A stretch of DNA of 64,000 nucleotides from the NCBI RefSeq assembly GCF_029542205.1, contig NZ_CP113783.1:1045001-1109000 (forward strand). Reading direction: 5' to 3'. The notes below the pieces were generated by a model. It worked only from the letters and a program-made list of their open reading frames with translations, was not told where the DNA came from and made no database searches. The position numbers and the translations under genes were made by a program. Source of the DNA: Pseudoxanthomonas sp. SE1. Lineage in GTDB: Bacteria; Pseudomonadota; Gammaproteobacteria; Xanthomonadales; Xanthomonadaceae. Below are positions 36,098 through 45,928 of this stretch, piece by piece. Every line of letters starts with the position of its first letter. Positions within the stretch are counted from its first letter, which is position 1.

Positions 36098-37236
36098 CCA
36101 CGGTCGGTATCCTCGGCGGCGGGCAACTCGCGCGCATGCTGGCACTGTCCGGCGCGCCGCTGGGCCTGCGCTTCCTGGTGATGGATACGGCGGCCGATGC
36201 GTGCGCCGGCCAGTTCGCTCCGTTGCTCGTCGGCGACTACCGCGACGAAGCCGCCCTGGCCGAGTTCGCGTCGAAAGTCGACGTGGCCACGTTCGATTTC
36301 GAGAACGTGCCGGCCGAGAGCGCCGAGTGGCTCGCCCGTCGCGTTCCGGTGTTCCCGAATCCGCGTGCGCTCGCTGTCGCGCAGGATCGACTGGTGGAAA
36401 AGACGCTGTTCCGCGAACTCGGGATTCCGGTTGGCGCCTTCGCGAACATCGAAACGCACGCACAGCTGCAGGCGGAGGTCGAGCAACTGGGCGGTGCGTG
36501 CATCCTCAAGACGCGCAGGCTGGGCTACGACGGCAAGGGCCAGTTCCGCATCAAGTCGCCGGCGGACGTCGACGCGGCCTGGCAGGCGCTTGGCGCGCAG
36601 GCCGAGACCGTTGGCCTGATCGTCGAGGCATTCATTCCCTTCGAGCGGGAATTGTCGGTGATCGCCGTACGCAGTCGTGACGGTGAGGTACGCACGTGGC
36701 CAATGACCGAGAACTGGCATGTCGATGGTGTGCTGTCCGCCAGCCTGGCGCCTGCACGCGTCGACGCCGCGTTGGCCGGGGCCGCGTGCGCACACGCGCG
36801 TCGGCTGGCGGAGTCGCTCGACTACGTCGGCGTGTTCGCACTTGAATTGTTCTATCGCGACGGCGCGCTGTTGGCCAACGAGATGGCGCCGCGCGTGCAC
36901 AACTCCGGGCACTGGACGATCGAAGGTGCGGAAACCTCGCAGTTCCAGAACCACCTGCGTGCGGTACTCGGGTTGCCGCTGGGCGACACGCAGGTCCTTG
37001 GCCATGCGTGCATGCTCAACTGGATCGGTGAAATGCCGGCGTCCGGCGCAGTCCTGCAGGAGGCGGGCGGGCATTGGCACGATTACGGCAAGGAGCCTCG
37101 AGGCGGGCGCAAGGTCGGCCATGCCACGTTGCGTGCCGACGATGCCGCCATCCTGGCCGAAGCGCTGCGCCGCGTGGGTTCGGCGCTGGGGCGCGAAGCG
37201 CAGGTGGCTCCTGTCGTGGGGCGACTGTCCGCCTGA
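36094..37236 (+). CDS. purK: N5-carboxyaminoimidazole ribonucleotide synthase
   Basis: A 380-residue ATP-grasp enzyme converting AIR, bicarbonate and ATP to N5-CAIR, which PurE then uses. The N-terminal motif [16 protein letters not shown], the ATP-grasp segment [34 protein letters not shown] and the metal-binding [26 protein letters not shown] block are all present. The C-terminal domain ends normally. Expression is coupled to purE by an ATGA overlap. Confidence 0.97.
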   Translation: MTTVGILGGGQLARMLALSGAPLGLRFLVMDTAADACAGQFAPLLVGDYRDEAALAEFASKVDVATFDFENVPAESAEWLARRVPVFPNPRALAVAQDRLVEKTLFRELGIPVGAFANIETHAQLQAEVEQLGGACILKTRRLGYDGKGQFRIKSPADVDAAWQALGAQAETVGLIVEAFIPFERELSVIAVRSRDGEVRTWPMTENWHVDGVLSASLAPARVDAALAGAACAHARRLAESLDYVGVFALELFYRDGALLANEMAPRVHNSGHWTIEGAETSQFQNHLRAVLGLPLGDTQVLGHACMLNWIGEMPASGAVLQEAGGHWHDYGKEPRGGRKVGHATLRADDAAILAEALRRVGSALGREAQVAPVVGRLSA

Positions 37237-37264
37237 CCTGGCGGTTCCTGCAGGGATGGAAACG

Positions 37265-37291
37265 AAAACGGCCGGGTCTCCCCGGCCGTTT
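37265..37291. terminator. bidirectional terminator between purK and sodB
   Basis: AAACGGCCGGG and CCCGGCCGTTT form an 11-bp perfect stem with a TCTC loop, flanked by A-rich and T-rich tails. It lies between convergent genes and can serve both. Confidence 0.85.
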
Positions 37292-37315
37292 CTGCTTCGA
37301 AGCGGAGCCTGTGGA

Positions 37316-37894
37316 TCAGCGCAGGTTGCCGGCCACGAAGTCCCAGTTCACCAGCGCCCAGAACGACTCGACGTACTTCGGTCGCGCGTTGCGGTAGTCG
37401 ATGTAATAGGCGTGCTCCCACACGTCGATGGTCAGCAGCGGCTTGTCCTCACCGGTCAGCGGGGTGGCGGCGTTGGACGTGCTGGCCAGGGCCAGCGAAC
37501 CGTCCGGACGCTGCACCAGCCAGCCCCAGCCTGACCCGAAGGTGCCGATGGCGGTCTTGGTGAATTCTTCCTTGAACTTGGCGAAGTCGCCGAAGGCCTT
37601 GTTGATCAGCTCGGCCAGCTTGCCGGTCGGCTCGCCGCCGCCATTGGGCTTGAGGCAGTTCCAGTAGAACGTGTGGTTCCAGACCTGGGCGGCGTTGTTG
37701 AACATGCCGCCCTGCGATTTGCGCACGATCTCCTCCAGCGATGCATCGGCGAACTCGGTGCCGTCGATCAGCTTGTTGAGGTTGTCGACGTAGGTCTTGT
37801 GGTGCTTGCCGTAGTGGAAGTCGATCGTCTCGCCGGAGATGTGCGGTTCCAGCGCGGTGCGGTCGTAGGGCAGGGGGGGCAGTTCGATGGCCAT
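37316..37894 (-). CDS. sodB: superoxide dismutase [Fe]
   Basis: A 192-residue cytoplasmic iron superoxide dismutase. The metal ligands are His27 ([15 protein letters not shown]), His74 ([11 protein letters not shown]), and Asp157 and His161 ([12 protein letters not shown]). Fe-type signatures are visible: the FGSGWGWLV block and a Gln residue early in helix 2 (AAQVWNH). An AAGGAA site precedes the ATG at 37894. The long open frame upstream of this ATG is not similar to the family. Confidence 0.97.
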   Translation of the reverse strand: MAIELPPLPYDRTALEPHISGETIDFHYGKHHKTYVDNLNKLIDGTEFADASLEEIVRKSQGGMFNNAAQVWNHTFYWNCLKPNGGGEPTGKLAELINKAFGDFAKFKEEFTKTAIGTFGSGWGWLVQRPDGSLALASTSNAATPLTGEDKPLLTIDVWEHAYYIDYRNARPKYVESFWALVNWDFVAGNLR

Positions 37895-38051
37895 GGCTCG
37901 GTTCCTTACGCTAGGCGGGTAAAAAGGGTGTGCTGGCACCGTCGGGGCGATGCGAGGGCTTACACTATGCAATCCGCAGGCGAAGCCGGCGGAACGGACC
38001 GAAAGTGTACCCGACGGTGGTTGCCAAACCGTCAAGGAAGGAGAAATCAGC

Positions 38052-38372
38052 ATGCCGGTGATGGAACGCATCCAGGCCGAAGTGGATGGCCACCCGATCG
38101 TCCTTTTCATGAAGGGAACGCCGCAGTTCCCGATGTGCGGCTTCTCCAGTCGTGCGGTACACGCGTTGCGCGAAGCAGGCGCGGAGCATGTCTACACCAT
38201 CAACGTGCTGGAAGAGCCCGAGATCCGCGCCAACCTGCCGCGCTTCTCCAACTGGCCGACGTTTCCCCAGCTTTTCATCAATGGCGAACTGATCGGCGGT
38301 TGCGACATCACGCTGGAGCTGCACGAGTCCGGCGAACTGCAGCGGATCGTGGCCGAGGCGCTGTCGCAGTGA
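38052..38372 (+). CDS. grxD: monothiol glutaredoxin Grx4 type
   Basis: A 106-residue monothiol glutaredoxin that binds a bridging [2Fe-2S] cluster and acts in iron-sulfur delivery and iron sensing. The active site CGFS is at residues 29-32 (Cys29), preceded by [12 protein letters not shown]. The [17 protein letters not shown] glutathione-binding loop is complete. A strong AAGGAGA site precedes the start. The SDR gene overlaps its stop codon by 4 bp. Confidence 0.97.
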   Translation: MPVMERIQAEVDGHPIVLFMKGTPQFPMCGFSSRAVHALREAGAEHVYTINVLEEPEIRANLPRFSNWPTFPQLFINGELIGGCDITLELHESGELQRIVAEALSQ

Positions 38373-39115
38373 GCCTGATCGGGTTGCCCAAGCGTGTACC
38401 CCGCGCCCTGGACCAGCGCGTAGTGCTGGTCAGTGGCGCGCATGGTGGGCTGGGCAGTGCGGCAGCGGTCGCCTGTGCGGAAGCGGGCGCCACGGTGGTG
38501 TTGCTGGGCCGCAAGGTGCCGAAGTTGAACCGGATCTACGACGCCGTCTCGCAGGTGGGCGCGGAGCCTTTGCTGTATCCGCTCGATCTGGAAGGTGCGA
38601 CGCCCGACGACTATGCCGAGCTTGCTGATCGCCTGCACGCCGAGCTGGGTCGTCTGGACGGCGTGCTGCATTGCGCCGCCGAGTTCAAGGGACTGACGCC
38701 GCTGGAACATACCGACCCTGCAGCATTTGCGCGCGTCGTGCACGTCAACCTGACCGCACCCTGGTGGCTGTCGCAGGCCTGCCTGCCCCTGCTGAAGCAG
38801 TCGGACGACGCGGCGCTGGTCTTCAGCGTCGACGATCTTGCGCGGGTGGGGCAGGCGTACTGGGGTGCGTATGGCGTGGCCCAGCATGGGCTTACATCGC
38901 TCGTGGGCATGCTGCACGCCGAACTTGCCAGCAGCAGCGTGCGTGTCGCCGCACTGCAGCCGGGACCGATGCGGACGGCATTGCGCTCGCGCGCGTATGC
39001 CGACGACAACGATGCGCAGGCCCGGGACGCCACCGATTACGCAGCGGCCTGCGTCACCCTGCTGTCATCCGCCGGCGCAGCACACAGGGGGCAGATATGG
39101 AAGGTACGGGCATGA
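38369..39115 (+). CDS. YciK-like short-chain dehydrogenase with altered catalytic residues
   Basis: A 248-residue SDR-fold protein. The Rossmann motif is VLVSGAHGGLGSAAA, and the LHCAAEF and HVNLTAPWWLSQ segments fit the family. Around the active site, AYWGAYGVAQ keeps the Tyr (Tyr168), but the normal Lys is Gln172, and Asp155 stands where the catalytic Ser is expected. It resembles E. coli YciK in the AYWGAYG block. Oxidoreductase activity may therefore be lost or changed. It starts at a GTG overlapping grxD by 4 bp and ends overlapping the MarC gene. Confidence 0.85.
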   Translation: MSLIGLPKRVPRALDQRVVLVSGAHGGLGSAAAVACAEAGATVVLLGRKVPKLNRIYDAVSQVGAEPLLYPLDLEGATPDDYAELADRLHAELGRLDGVLHCAAEFKGLTPLEHTDPAAFARVVHVNLTAPWWLSQACLPLLKQSDDAALVFSVDDLARVGQAYWGAYGVAQHGLTSLVGMLHAELASSSVRVAALQPGPMRTALRSRAYADDNDAQARDATDYAAACVTLLSSAGAAHRGQIWKVRA

Positions 39116-39714
39116 CCGTCCTGTCGGCGGCCCTGCTGCTGTTCCTGATCCTGGACCCACTGGGCAACATTCCGGTGTTCCTCAGCGTGCTCAAGCCGTT
39201 GCCACCGCGTCGCCAGCGCATCGTGGTGGTGCGCGAGTTGCTGATCGCGCTGGTCGTGCTGATGCTGTTCCTGTGGGGGGGCAAGTACGCGCTGGAAATG
39301 ATGCACCTGCGCCAGGAGTCGGTCGCCATCGCCGGCGGCATCGTCCTGTTCCTGATCGGCGTGCGGATGATCTTTCCCCGGCCCGAGGGCCTGATGGGCG
39401 AACTCCCCGGCGGCGAACCCTTCATCGTGCCGCTGGCGATCCCGCTGGTGGCCGGGCCGTCGGGCATGGCGGCGGTGATGTTGATGGGCAGCAACGACCC
39501 TTCGCGGCTCGGCGACTGGAGCCTGGCCCTATTGCTGGCCTGGAGCGCGACGGCAGTGATCCTGTTTTCCGCGACCGTCCTGTACAAGTGGCTGGGCCGG
39601 CGCGTACTGACCGCGATCGAGCGGCTAATGGGCATGCTTCTGGTCGCCATTTCCGTGCAAATGGTCCTGGACGGCATCGGCACCTACCTCAAGTTGACCC
39701 CGCCCAACATCTGA
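39112..39714 (+). CDS. MarC-family integral membrane protein
   Basis: A 200-residue inner-membrane protein with six hydrophobic segments matching the MarC/UPF0056 family. The hallmark LILDPLGNIPVFLSVLK is near the N-terminus, and the second half-repeat has FIVPLAIPLVAGPSGMAAVMLM. Function is unknown; early links to multiple antibiotic resistance were not supported. A GGAAGG site precedes the ATG at 39112. It is the last gene of the grxD-SDR-MarC operon. Confidence 0.9.
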   Translation: MTVLSAALLLFLILDPLGNIPVFLSVLKPLPPRRQRIVVVRELLIALVVLMLFLWGGKYALEMMHLRQESVAIAGGIVLFLIGVRMIFPRPEGLMGELPGGEPFIVPLAIPLVAGPSGMAAVMLMGSNDPSRLGDWSLALLLAWSATAVILFSATVLYKWLGRRVLTAIERLMGMLLVAISVQMVLDGIGTYLKLTPPNI

Positions 39715-39836
39715 CCGCCGTCCCCCCGGTGAAGGTCGCCGCCACGACGCCGCGGAACGCCGCGCGTTGGCGGCCCGACTGTCATGTTGCACTGCGAAAG
39801 ATTGTCATGCCGCGGTCACAAAATGGTCCTATCGTG

Positions 39837-39854
39837 TTAACCTGTTATTAACCT
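39837..39854. repeat. short direct repeat upstream of the TonB receptor
   Basis: TTAACCT occurs twice with an 11-bp period, inside the AT-richest part of the 263-bp region before the receptor gene. This is one helical turn, so it could be two half-sites for a regulator on the same DNA face. No convincing sigma-70 boxes were found. Confidence 0.35.
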
Positions 39855-39977
39855 CCGCGGACGCCGCGTGGGCCATGGGAACCCCTAGCACGCCCTTCAG
39901 AACCGACCCCCACCGGGTGGTTCCGCACGTCTCGTCAGCCAGCTTCGCCACATCACTCCCGTACCGAGGTTTATCCG

Positions 39978-42900
39978 ATGAACCAATCCCGTCGTCTTCG
40001 CCTGTCCAAGCTCAGCCTTGGCCTCGTCGTCGCACTCGCTGCCGCGCCTGCCTTCGCGCAGAGCACCACGGCCGGCGTGGGCGGCCTGGTCACCGACAAC
40101 GGCGGCCAGCCCGTCGCTGGCGCCGAGGTGACCATCACCCACGTCGAATCCGGTACGGTCAGCCGCGCCACCACCGATGCCAGCGGCCGCTACAACGCGC
40201 GCGGCCTGCGTGTGGGCGGTCCTTACCAGATCACGGTGAACAAGGCCGGCGCTGGCACCAAGACTGAGGACGGCGTTTACTTGGGACTGAATCAGGTAAG
40301 CACGGTCAATGCGGCATTGACCGGCGATGTCGCGACCCTGGAAACCGTGACCGCTGTTGGCTTCGCCGGCGGGTCGGAAGTGTTCAGCGCCACCAAGATG
40401 GGCACCGGTACGAATGTGGATCGCCAGACGATCGAAGCCCTGCCCTCGATCAACGGCAACATCCAGGACTTCATGCGGTTGGACCCGCGTGTCGCTTACG
40501 TCAATCGCGCCGAAGGCGGCATCAGTGCCGGCGGCCAGAATCCGCGCTATAACGCGATCCGCATCGACGGCGTGTCCGCCAGCGATACCTTCGGCTTGGA
40601 AGGCAACAACATGCCGACCCGCCGCCAGCCGGTCGCGATGGATGCCATCGAGGCGATCAACATCGATTTGGCCAGCTACGACGTGACCATCACCGGCGCG
40701 ACCGGTGCTGTGGTCGACGCGGTGACCAAATCGGGCACGAACGAGTTCCACGGTTCGGTATACGGCACCTATCGTGACGGCGAGTGGTTTGGCGACGATC
40801 CGACCGGCGCCACGTTCAACGGTTTCACCAAGGAGCAGACCTACGGTGCGACCTTCGGTGGCCCGCTGGTGAAGGACAAGCTGTTTTTCTTCGCCAACTA
40901 CGAGAAGTTCAAGCAGGAAGCGCCAGGTGCGGATATCGCGGGCAGCGCCCTTGGCAAGGCCAATGCGGTCATCGACATGGACGACATCACGCGTGCACAG
41001 CAGATCGCACAGAGCTATGGCTTCGATGCCGGCGGCCTCACGAGTGCGGGCGATACCGATCTGGAAGAGTACGCGCTGAAGCTTGACTGGAACATCACGG
41101 ACAACCATCGCGCCAGCCTGCGTTACAGCAACCTCGAGCAGAGCAAGTTGCGCGTCAACGGCATCAGCAGCAGCTCGGTGTCGCTGAGTTCCTACTGGTA
41201 CCAGCACGTCAAGTCGGTCGAAAGCTACGTTGGTCAGTTGTTCAGTGACTGGACCGACAACTTCTCCACCGAGTTCAAGGTTTCGTACCGCGACTACTCG
41301 GCCGTGCGTGAAACGCCGACGACGGCGCCCAGCGTCCGCATCTACTTCGGTGGTACGGAAGACGCGCTTGCCGGCGACTCCCTGTACCTGGGTACCGAGG
41401 TCAATTCACACCAGAACGCCCTGTACACGGAGACGTGGAACGCGTTCGGTTCCGGTACGCTGACCCTCGGCGATCACGACCTCAAGTTCGGTGTCGACTA
41501 CAGCACCAACGACATCTACAACATCTACGGCCCGCAGCTTTACGGCGTCTATGAATTCTGGGGTCTGGACAATTTCGCCGCGGGTCGCTGGAGCACCTAC
41601 AACGTCCGTACGCCACAGCCTGGCTTGGGCTTCGATTCCGTGGCCGCAGCCTACAAGTACAAGTCCTACGGACTGTTCCTGCAGGACCAGTGGTACGTCA
41701 ACAACAACCTGACACTGACCTTCGGCCTCCGCGCCGACAAGCCTGACGTCAACAAGGTGCCGCAGTACAACGCGTTGGCCGAGCAGGTGTTCGGCTACGA
41801 CAACAGCAAGGTGCTGTCGGGTGACTGGTTGGTGCAGCCGCGCTTCGGCTTCAACTATACGTTCGACAGCGACCGCCCGATGCAACTGCGTGGCGGTTTC
41901 GGCCTGTTCCAGGGTGAGTCCCCGCAGGTCTGGCTCAGCAATGCCTACAACACGACCGGCTTCAACTACATCCAGTACTCGCAGCGCCTCAATTCGGCCG
42001 AGAACTGGGAGGACCTGCCGTTCAGTGGCGACGGTCTGAACCAGCCGGTACCCACGAATCCGACCGCCGCGCTGCAGAACGTCAATTTCGTCGCGGCCGA
42101 CTTCGAGCAGCCCTCCGTGTGGAAGGCGAACCTGGCGTTCGAACATGAGCTGCCGTGGTACGGGATCGTGGCATCGGCCGAAATTCTGGCCACCCGCGTG
42201 AAGAGTGCCCTGTTCTATCGCAACCTCAACCTGGGCGCCCCGACGATGCAAGGTCAGGATGGCCGCGATCTGTTCTACGCTACCTCGAACGTGGGTCGTC
42301 CCTGGAGTTCCGGCAACAACCGCTCGAACCGCGATCGCCGCTTCGACTCGGTACTGTTGCTCGACACCACGGACAAGGGTCACACCGAACAGCTGACCGT
42401 TGGCCTGGACAGGCCCTGGATGGCGGATAGCGACTGGTCCTGGAGCCTGGCGTACACGTACACCAACGCCGAGGAAGTGGCGGGTCTGACGAGCTCCACC
42501 GCAACGTCCGGCTGGAACTACACCTACCAGTTCGATGCGAACGAGGAGAACCTCGCCACGTCGCGTTATGAAATCAAGGACCGCATCCTCGGCACCTTGA
42601 ACTGGCGTCACAACTTCTTCGGCGACTACAAGACCGAGTTGGGCCTGGTGTACGAAGGTCGTAGCGGCCGTCCGTTCAGCTACGTCTATTTCAATGACGC
42701 CAACGGTGACAATCGTTCCGCCAACGACCTCTTCTACGTGCCGTCGGGTCAGGGCGATGTGCTGTTCGGCTCGCTCAGCAGCGCAGGTGTATTCACGGCC
42801 AACCCCGCGATGGAACAGGCGTTCTTCGACTGGCTGGCCAAGAACCCGCAGCTGGGCCGTTTTGCTGGTACGTACGCACCGCAGAACTCGGGTCGTGCGT

Positions 42901-43208
42901 CCTGGGTCAACACCTTCGACGTGCGTATCTCGCAGGAGCTTCCCGGTTTCTTCAAGGGCCACAAGTCGGAGATCTGGCTTGACATCCAGAACGTCGGCAA
43001 CCTGCTGAACAAGGATTGGGGCCACATCTACGACTACGGCTTCTTCGCCAATCAGCGCGTGGCATCGGTTTCGGGGATGTACCAGGGCAAGTACGTGTAC
43101 AACTTCACCTCGCCGGATTCGCCCTCGGTCGCCAACGGCGATGCCGACGGCTTCAATACCGGTGTGTCCCAGTGGTCGCTGCAGTTGGGCTTCCGCTACA
43201 AGTTCTGA
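39978..43208 (+). CDS. Oar-like TonB-dependent outer-membrane receptor
   Basis: A 1076-residue outer-membrane protein. The signal peptide ends in AFA-Q near residue 27. A carboxypeptidase-regulatory-like Ig fold follows (TAGVGGLVTDNGGQPVAGAEVTI to about residue 115). A TonB-box-like segment LETVTAVGF then leads into the plug domain with the NPRYNAIRIDGVSASDTFG block, and a large beta-barrel ends in an aromatic residue (YKF). This is the Oar/OmpA-like receptor type that is abundant in this bacterial group, used for large substrates such as peptides or glycans. The substrate cannot be told. It is monocistronic, with its own terminator. Confidence 0.92.
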   Translation: MNQSRRLRLSKLSLGLVVALAAAPAFAQSTTAGVGGLVTDNGGQPVAGAEVTITHVESGTVSRATTDASGRYNARGLRVGGPYQITVNKAGAGTKTEDGVYLGLNQVSTVNAALTGDVATLETVTAVGFAGGSEVFSATKMGTGTNVDRQTIEALPSINGNIQDFMRLDPRVAYVNRAEGGISAGGQNPRYNAIRIDGVSASDTFGLEGNNMPTRRQPVAMDAIEAINIDLASYDVTITGATGAVVDAVTKSGTNEFHGSVYGTYRDGEWFGDDPTGATFNGFTKEQTYGATFGGPLVKDKLFFFANYEKFKQEAPGADIAGSALGKANAVIDMDDITRAQQIAQSYGFDAGGLTSAGDTDLEEYALKLDWNITDNHRASLRYSNLEQSKLRVNGISSSSVSLSSYWYQHVKSVESYVGQLFSDWTDNFSTEFKVSYRDYSAVRETPTTAPSVRIYFGGTEDALAGDSLYLGTEVNSHQNALYTETWNAFGSGTLTLGDHDLKFGVDYSTNDIYNIYGPQLYGVYEFWGLDNFAAGRWSTYNVRTPQPGLGFDSVAAAYKYKSYGLFLQDQWYVNNNLTLTFGLRADKPDVNKVPQYNALAEQVFGYDNSKVLSGDWLVQPRFGFNYTFDSDRPMQLRGGFGLFQGESPQVWLSNAYNTTGFNYIQYSQRLNSAENWEDLPFSGDGLNQPVPTNPTAALQNVNFVAADFEQPSVWKANLAFEHELPWYGIVASAEILATRVKSALFYRNLNLGAPTMQGQDGRDLFYATSNVGRPWSSGNNRSNRDRRFDSVLLLDTTDKGHTEQLTVGLDRPWMADSDWSWSLAYTYTNAEEVAGLTSSTATSGWNYTYQFDANEENLATSRYEIKDRILGTLNWRHNFFGDYKTELGLVYEGRSGRPFSYVYFNDANGDNRSANDLFYVPSGQGDVLFGSLSSAGVFTANPAMEQAFFDWLAKNPQLGRFAGTYAPQNSGRASWVNTFDVRISQELPGFFKGHKSEIWLDIQNVGNLLNKDWGHIYDYGFFANQRVASVSGMYQGKYVYNFTSPDSPSVANGDADGFNTGVSQWSLQLGFRYKF

Positions 43209-43230
43209 TCCATCTGCATGTCGATACTGG

Positions 43231-43262
43231 AAACGGCCGGGGAAACCCGGCCGTTTTCTTTT
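43231..43262 (+). terminator. intrinsic terminator after the TonB receptor
   Basis: An 11-bp perfect stem (AAACGGCCGGG/CCCGGCCGTTT) with a GAAA tetraloop is followed by TCTTTT, 22 bp after the stop codon. Confidence 0.9.
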
Positions 43263-43332
43263 GGACGGGCTCCTCAGGCCCCGGGGACTGCGCTAAAGTC
43301 CCGCCTCTGACGAACGAAGACAGGAAACTCCC

Positions 43333-44715
43333 ATGAGTGAAACGGCATCGAGGGCGTTGCCGGTGCAGGACGCGCGGATCTACCCGCGCGGTGGCCTGGA
43401 CGTGCTTTCCCGCGCCGAAGTGGCGCGCCTGCGTGACGCTTCCTCCGGCGGCATGCACGAACTGCTGCGCCGCTGCGCGCTGGCGGTGCTGACCAGCGGC
43501 AGTGCATCCGACGATCCGCGCGCCGCGCGTGATCTGTATCCGGATTTCGACATCCAGGTACTGCAGCAGGATCGCGGCGTGCGCATCGACTTGATCAACG
43601 CGCCTTCGATGGCCTTCGTCGATGGCGAAATCATCCGCGGCGTGGCCGAACTGCTGTTCGCGGTGGTGCGCGACCTGGCGTACACCGCCATCGAGCTGGG
43701 CCCGGAGTACGCGACCGATCTGGAGTCTTCCGCGGGCATCACCAACGCGGTATTCGGCCTGCTTCGCAACGCGCGGATCCTGAAGCCGAGCGACCCCAAC
43801 CTGGTGGTCTGCTGGGGCGGTCATTCGATCTCGCGCGACGAATACCTCTACACCAAGCAGGTCGGCTACGAGCTGGGCCTGCGCGGGCTGGACATCTGTA
43901 CCGGCTGCGGGCCCGGCGCGATGAAGGGGCCGATGAAGGGCGCGACGATCGCGCATGCCAAACAGCGCCGCGCCAAGACCCGTTACATCGGCGTGACCGA
44001 ACCAGGCATCATCGCCGCCGAATCGCCGAACCCGATCGTCAACCACCTGGTCATCATGCCGGACATCGAGAAGCGCCTGGAGGCGTTCGTCCGCATCGGC
44101 CACGGCATCATCGTATTCCCCGGCGGCGTGGGGACGGCAGAGGAAATCCTCTATCTGCTGGGCATCCTGCTGCACCCTGAGAACGCCGACCTGCCGTTCC
44201 CGCTCATCCTGACCGGGCCGACCATCGCGGCGCCCTATTTCGAGCAGATCGACACGTTCATCCGCATGACGCTGGGCGATGCGGCGGCCGAGCGCTACGA
44301 GATCATCATCGGCGACCCCGTGTCCGTCGCGAAGAAGATGATCGCGGGCGTCCGCCGCGTGCGCGAGTACCGCATCGAGCACAAGGATTCGTTCTTCTTC
44401 AACTGGGCCATCCAGATCCCCGAGGACTACCAGCAGCCGTTCGTCCCGTCGCATGAAGCGATGGCAGCGCTGCAACTGCGGCCGGGACGCGCGGTGCACG
44501 ACCTGGCCGCCGACCTGCGTCGCGCCTTCTCCGGCATCGTGGCCGGCAACGTGAAGGAAGATGGCATGCGCCGGATCGAAGAGTTCGGCCCGTTCGAGAT
44601 CCACGGCGACGCGGCGATGATGCAGGCGCTGGACGCCCTGCTGCGCGCGTTCGTCGAACAGCGGCGGATGAAGATCGCCGGCGAGTACAAGCCTTGCTAT
44701 CGCGTGGTGACCTGA
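43333..44715 (+). CDS. ppnN: nucleotide 5'-monophosphate nucleosidase PpnN (LOG family)
   Basis: A 460-residue cytoplasmic nucleosidase that splits purine and pyrimidine nucleoside monophosphates to a base and ribose-5-phosphate. In E. coli it is controlled by (p)ppGpp. The length (E. coli 454) and the three-part layout with a PpnN N-terminal domain, LOG core and C-terminal cap fit well. The catalytic LOG motif PGGVGTAEE is at residues 263-271, with GCGPGAMKGPMKGA upstream. An AGGA site precedes the ATG. Its 3' end overlaps the convergent sensor-kinase gene by 19 bp. Confidence 0.94.
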   Translation: MSETASRALPVQDARIYPRGGLDVLSRAEVARLRDASSGGMHELLRRCALAVLTSGSASDDPRAARDLYPDFDIQVLQQDRGVRIDLINAPSMAFVDGEIIRGVAELLFAVVRDLAYTAIELGPEYATDLESSAGITNAVFGLLRNARILKPSDPNLVVCWGGHSISRDEYLYTKQVGYELGLRGLDICTGCGPGAMKGPMKGATIAHAKQRRAKTRYIGVTEPGIIAAESPNPIVNHLVIMPDIEKRLEAFVRIGHGIIVFPGGVGTAEEILYLLGILLHPENADLPFPLILTGPTIAAPYFEQIDTFIRMTLGDAAAERYEIIIGDPVSVAKKMIAGVRRVREYRIEHKDSFFFNWAIQIPEDYQQPFVPSHEAMAALQLRPGRAVHDLAADLRRAFSGIVAGNVKEDGMRRIEEFGPFEIHGDAAMMQALDALLRAFVEQRRMKIAGEYKPCYRVVT

Positions 44716-45764
44716 GGCGTTGGACCATCAATGACGGATGCGTCGTAGGGCATGCGGATGGTCGCCAGGTAGCAGCCATCCGCCGTCTTGATGCTGACGC
44801 CGCCCATGCCGTGGGTCAGTGCATGGATGCGCTCGCGCACCGAACTGAGTCCCACCTGATGGCCCGTCGCGACCCGCGCGGAGTCGACGGGCAGGGTGTT
44901 GGTCACAGATACGAGGAGTTCCGTGGGTCCTACCTCGACCCGGATGCTCAGCTCTCCGCCATGCGTGGAGGGCTCGATGCCATGCCGGATGGCGTTTTCC
45001 GCGAGTGGCTGGATCGACAGCGTCGGAACCCTGATGTCGGGCAGCGTCTCGGGCAGCTCCCAGGTCAGGCGCAGGCGATCACCCAGCCGGAGCTGTTCGA
45101 TCTCCAGATAGCGCCGCGCGAGGGAAAGCTCTTCGGAAAGGAGGATCGTGTCCCGCGTCGAGAGCGCGGCCCGGAACAGGTCCGAAAGATCCAGTAGCAG
45201 CCGTTCTGCAGTGTCGGGCTTTGCGTGCAGCAGCGAGATGCCGGTGTTGAGGGTGTTGAACAGGAAATGCGGGCGGATACGGGCTTGCAGGGCCTGCAGC
45301 TTGGCGTGTTCGGCGTTGACGGCGAGTTGCCTTGCCCGCCACTGGGCCTGGAAGGCGCCCAGGCCAAGCAGGCCCACGATCAGGGAGATCGCCGTGACCT
45401 GAAGCGAAAAGCGCATCCAGCCTTCGTCTGGCGCCAGCGCGAGCCCTCGCATCGCCAGCCAGCCGGCTCCCAGCACGATCCATGTACTCAGCAGTAGCGC
45501 ACCGAGTCCGATCTGGGCCACGACAGGTGGCCGCATCCTGGCGAGTCTGTGGCGAAGCATATACAGCAGGCCCAACGACGCGAGCGCGACCCACTGGATG
45601 ACAAGCGACGCCACGCCGAAATAGGTCAGGCGGTCCGCCTCCAGCCCTGGCGCCGCCGCCAGTACCGCCGCCAACGTCTCCCCCGTCAACAGAATCCAGA
45701 TCAGCGTCCTGGCCTGCCACAGGGTGTCGAGGGGACTGAGGAGGGTGGGGGAACGGGGCGGCAT
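44697..45764 (-). CDS. LytS/AlgZ-type sensor histidine kinase
   Basis: A 355-residue membrane kinase. Four hydrophobic segments (about residues 20-40, 48-68, 83-103, 119-139) replace a periplasmic sensor domain. The His_kinase core follows: the phosphoacceptor in RIRPHFLFNTLN (His166), then an N-box with QPLAENAIRHGIEP, and a shortened ATP lid with GLSSVRERI. This is the LytS/YehU/AlgZ(FimS) class, whose partners are LytTR-domain regulators. No response regulator gene is adjacent. It is divergent from the minor-pilin operon and converges with ppnN. Confidence 0.9.
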   Translation of the reverse strand: MPPRSPTLLSPLDTLWQARTLIWILLTGETLAAVLAAAPGLEADRLTYFGVASLVIQWVALASLGLLYMLRHRLARMRPPVVAQIGLGALLLSTWIVLGAGWLAMRGLALAPDEGWMRFSLQVTAISLIVGLLGLGAFQAQWRARQLAVNAEHAKLQALQARIRPHFLFNTLNTGISLLHAKPDTAERLLLDLSDLFRAALSTRDTILLSEELSLARRYLEIEQLRLGDRLRLTWELPETLPDIRVPTLSIQPLAENAIRHGIEPSTHGGELSIRVEVGPTELLVSVTNTLPVDSARVATGHQVGLSSVRERIHALTHGMGGVSIKTADGCYLATIRMPYDASVIDGPTPQVTTR

Positions 45765-45928
45765 GGGCTCGCTCGGGTGGCGGGTGTGTCCGGCCCATGA
45801 TGCCGCAAGGTACCGTGCGGTTCGCGCATCACTTGCCTTTCGGGCCCCGGATTCCGCCGTTCATTCTGGAAACGCTGGTGCGGGCAGGGGCACGCGGGCT
45901 AGCTTGGCTCGACTACAAGGGGAGTGAT

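Noticed and set aside
36094..37236. The longer open frame beginning at 35347 as a fused PurE-PurK protein
   Set aside because: The upstream part is a different frame from purE. PurK begins at 36094 with the conserved [12 protein letters not shown] motif and a normal ATGA coupling.
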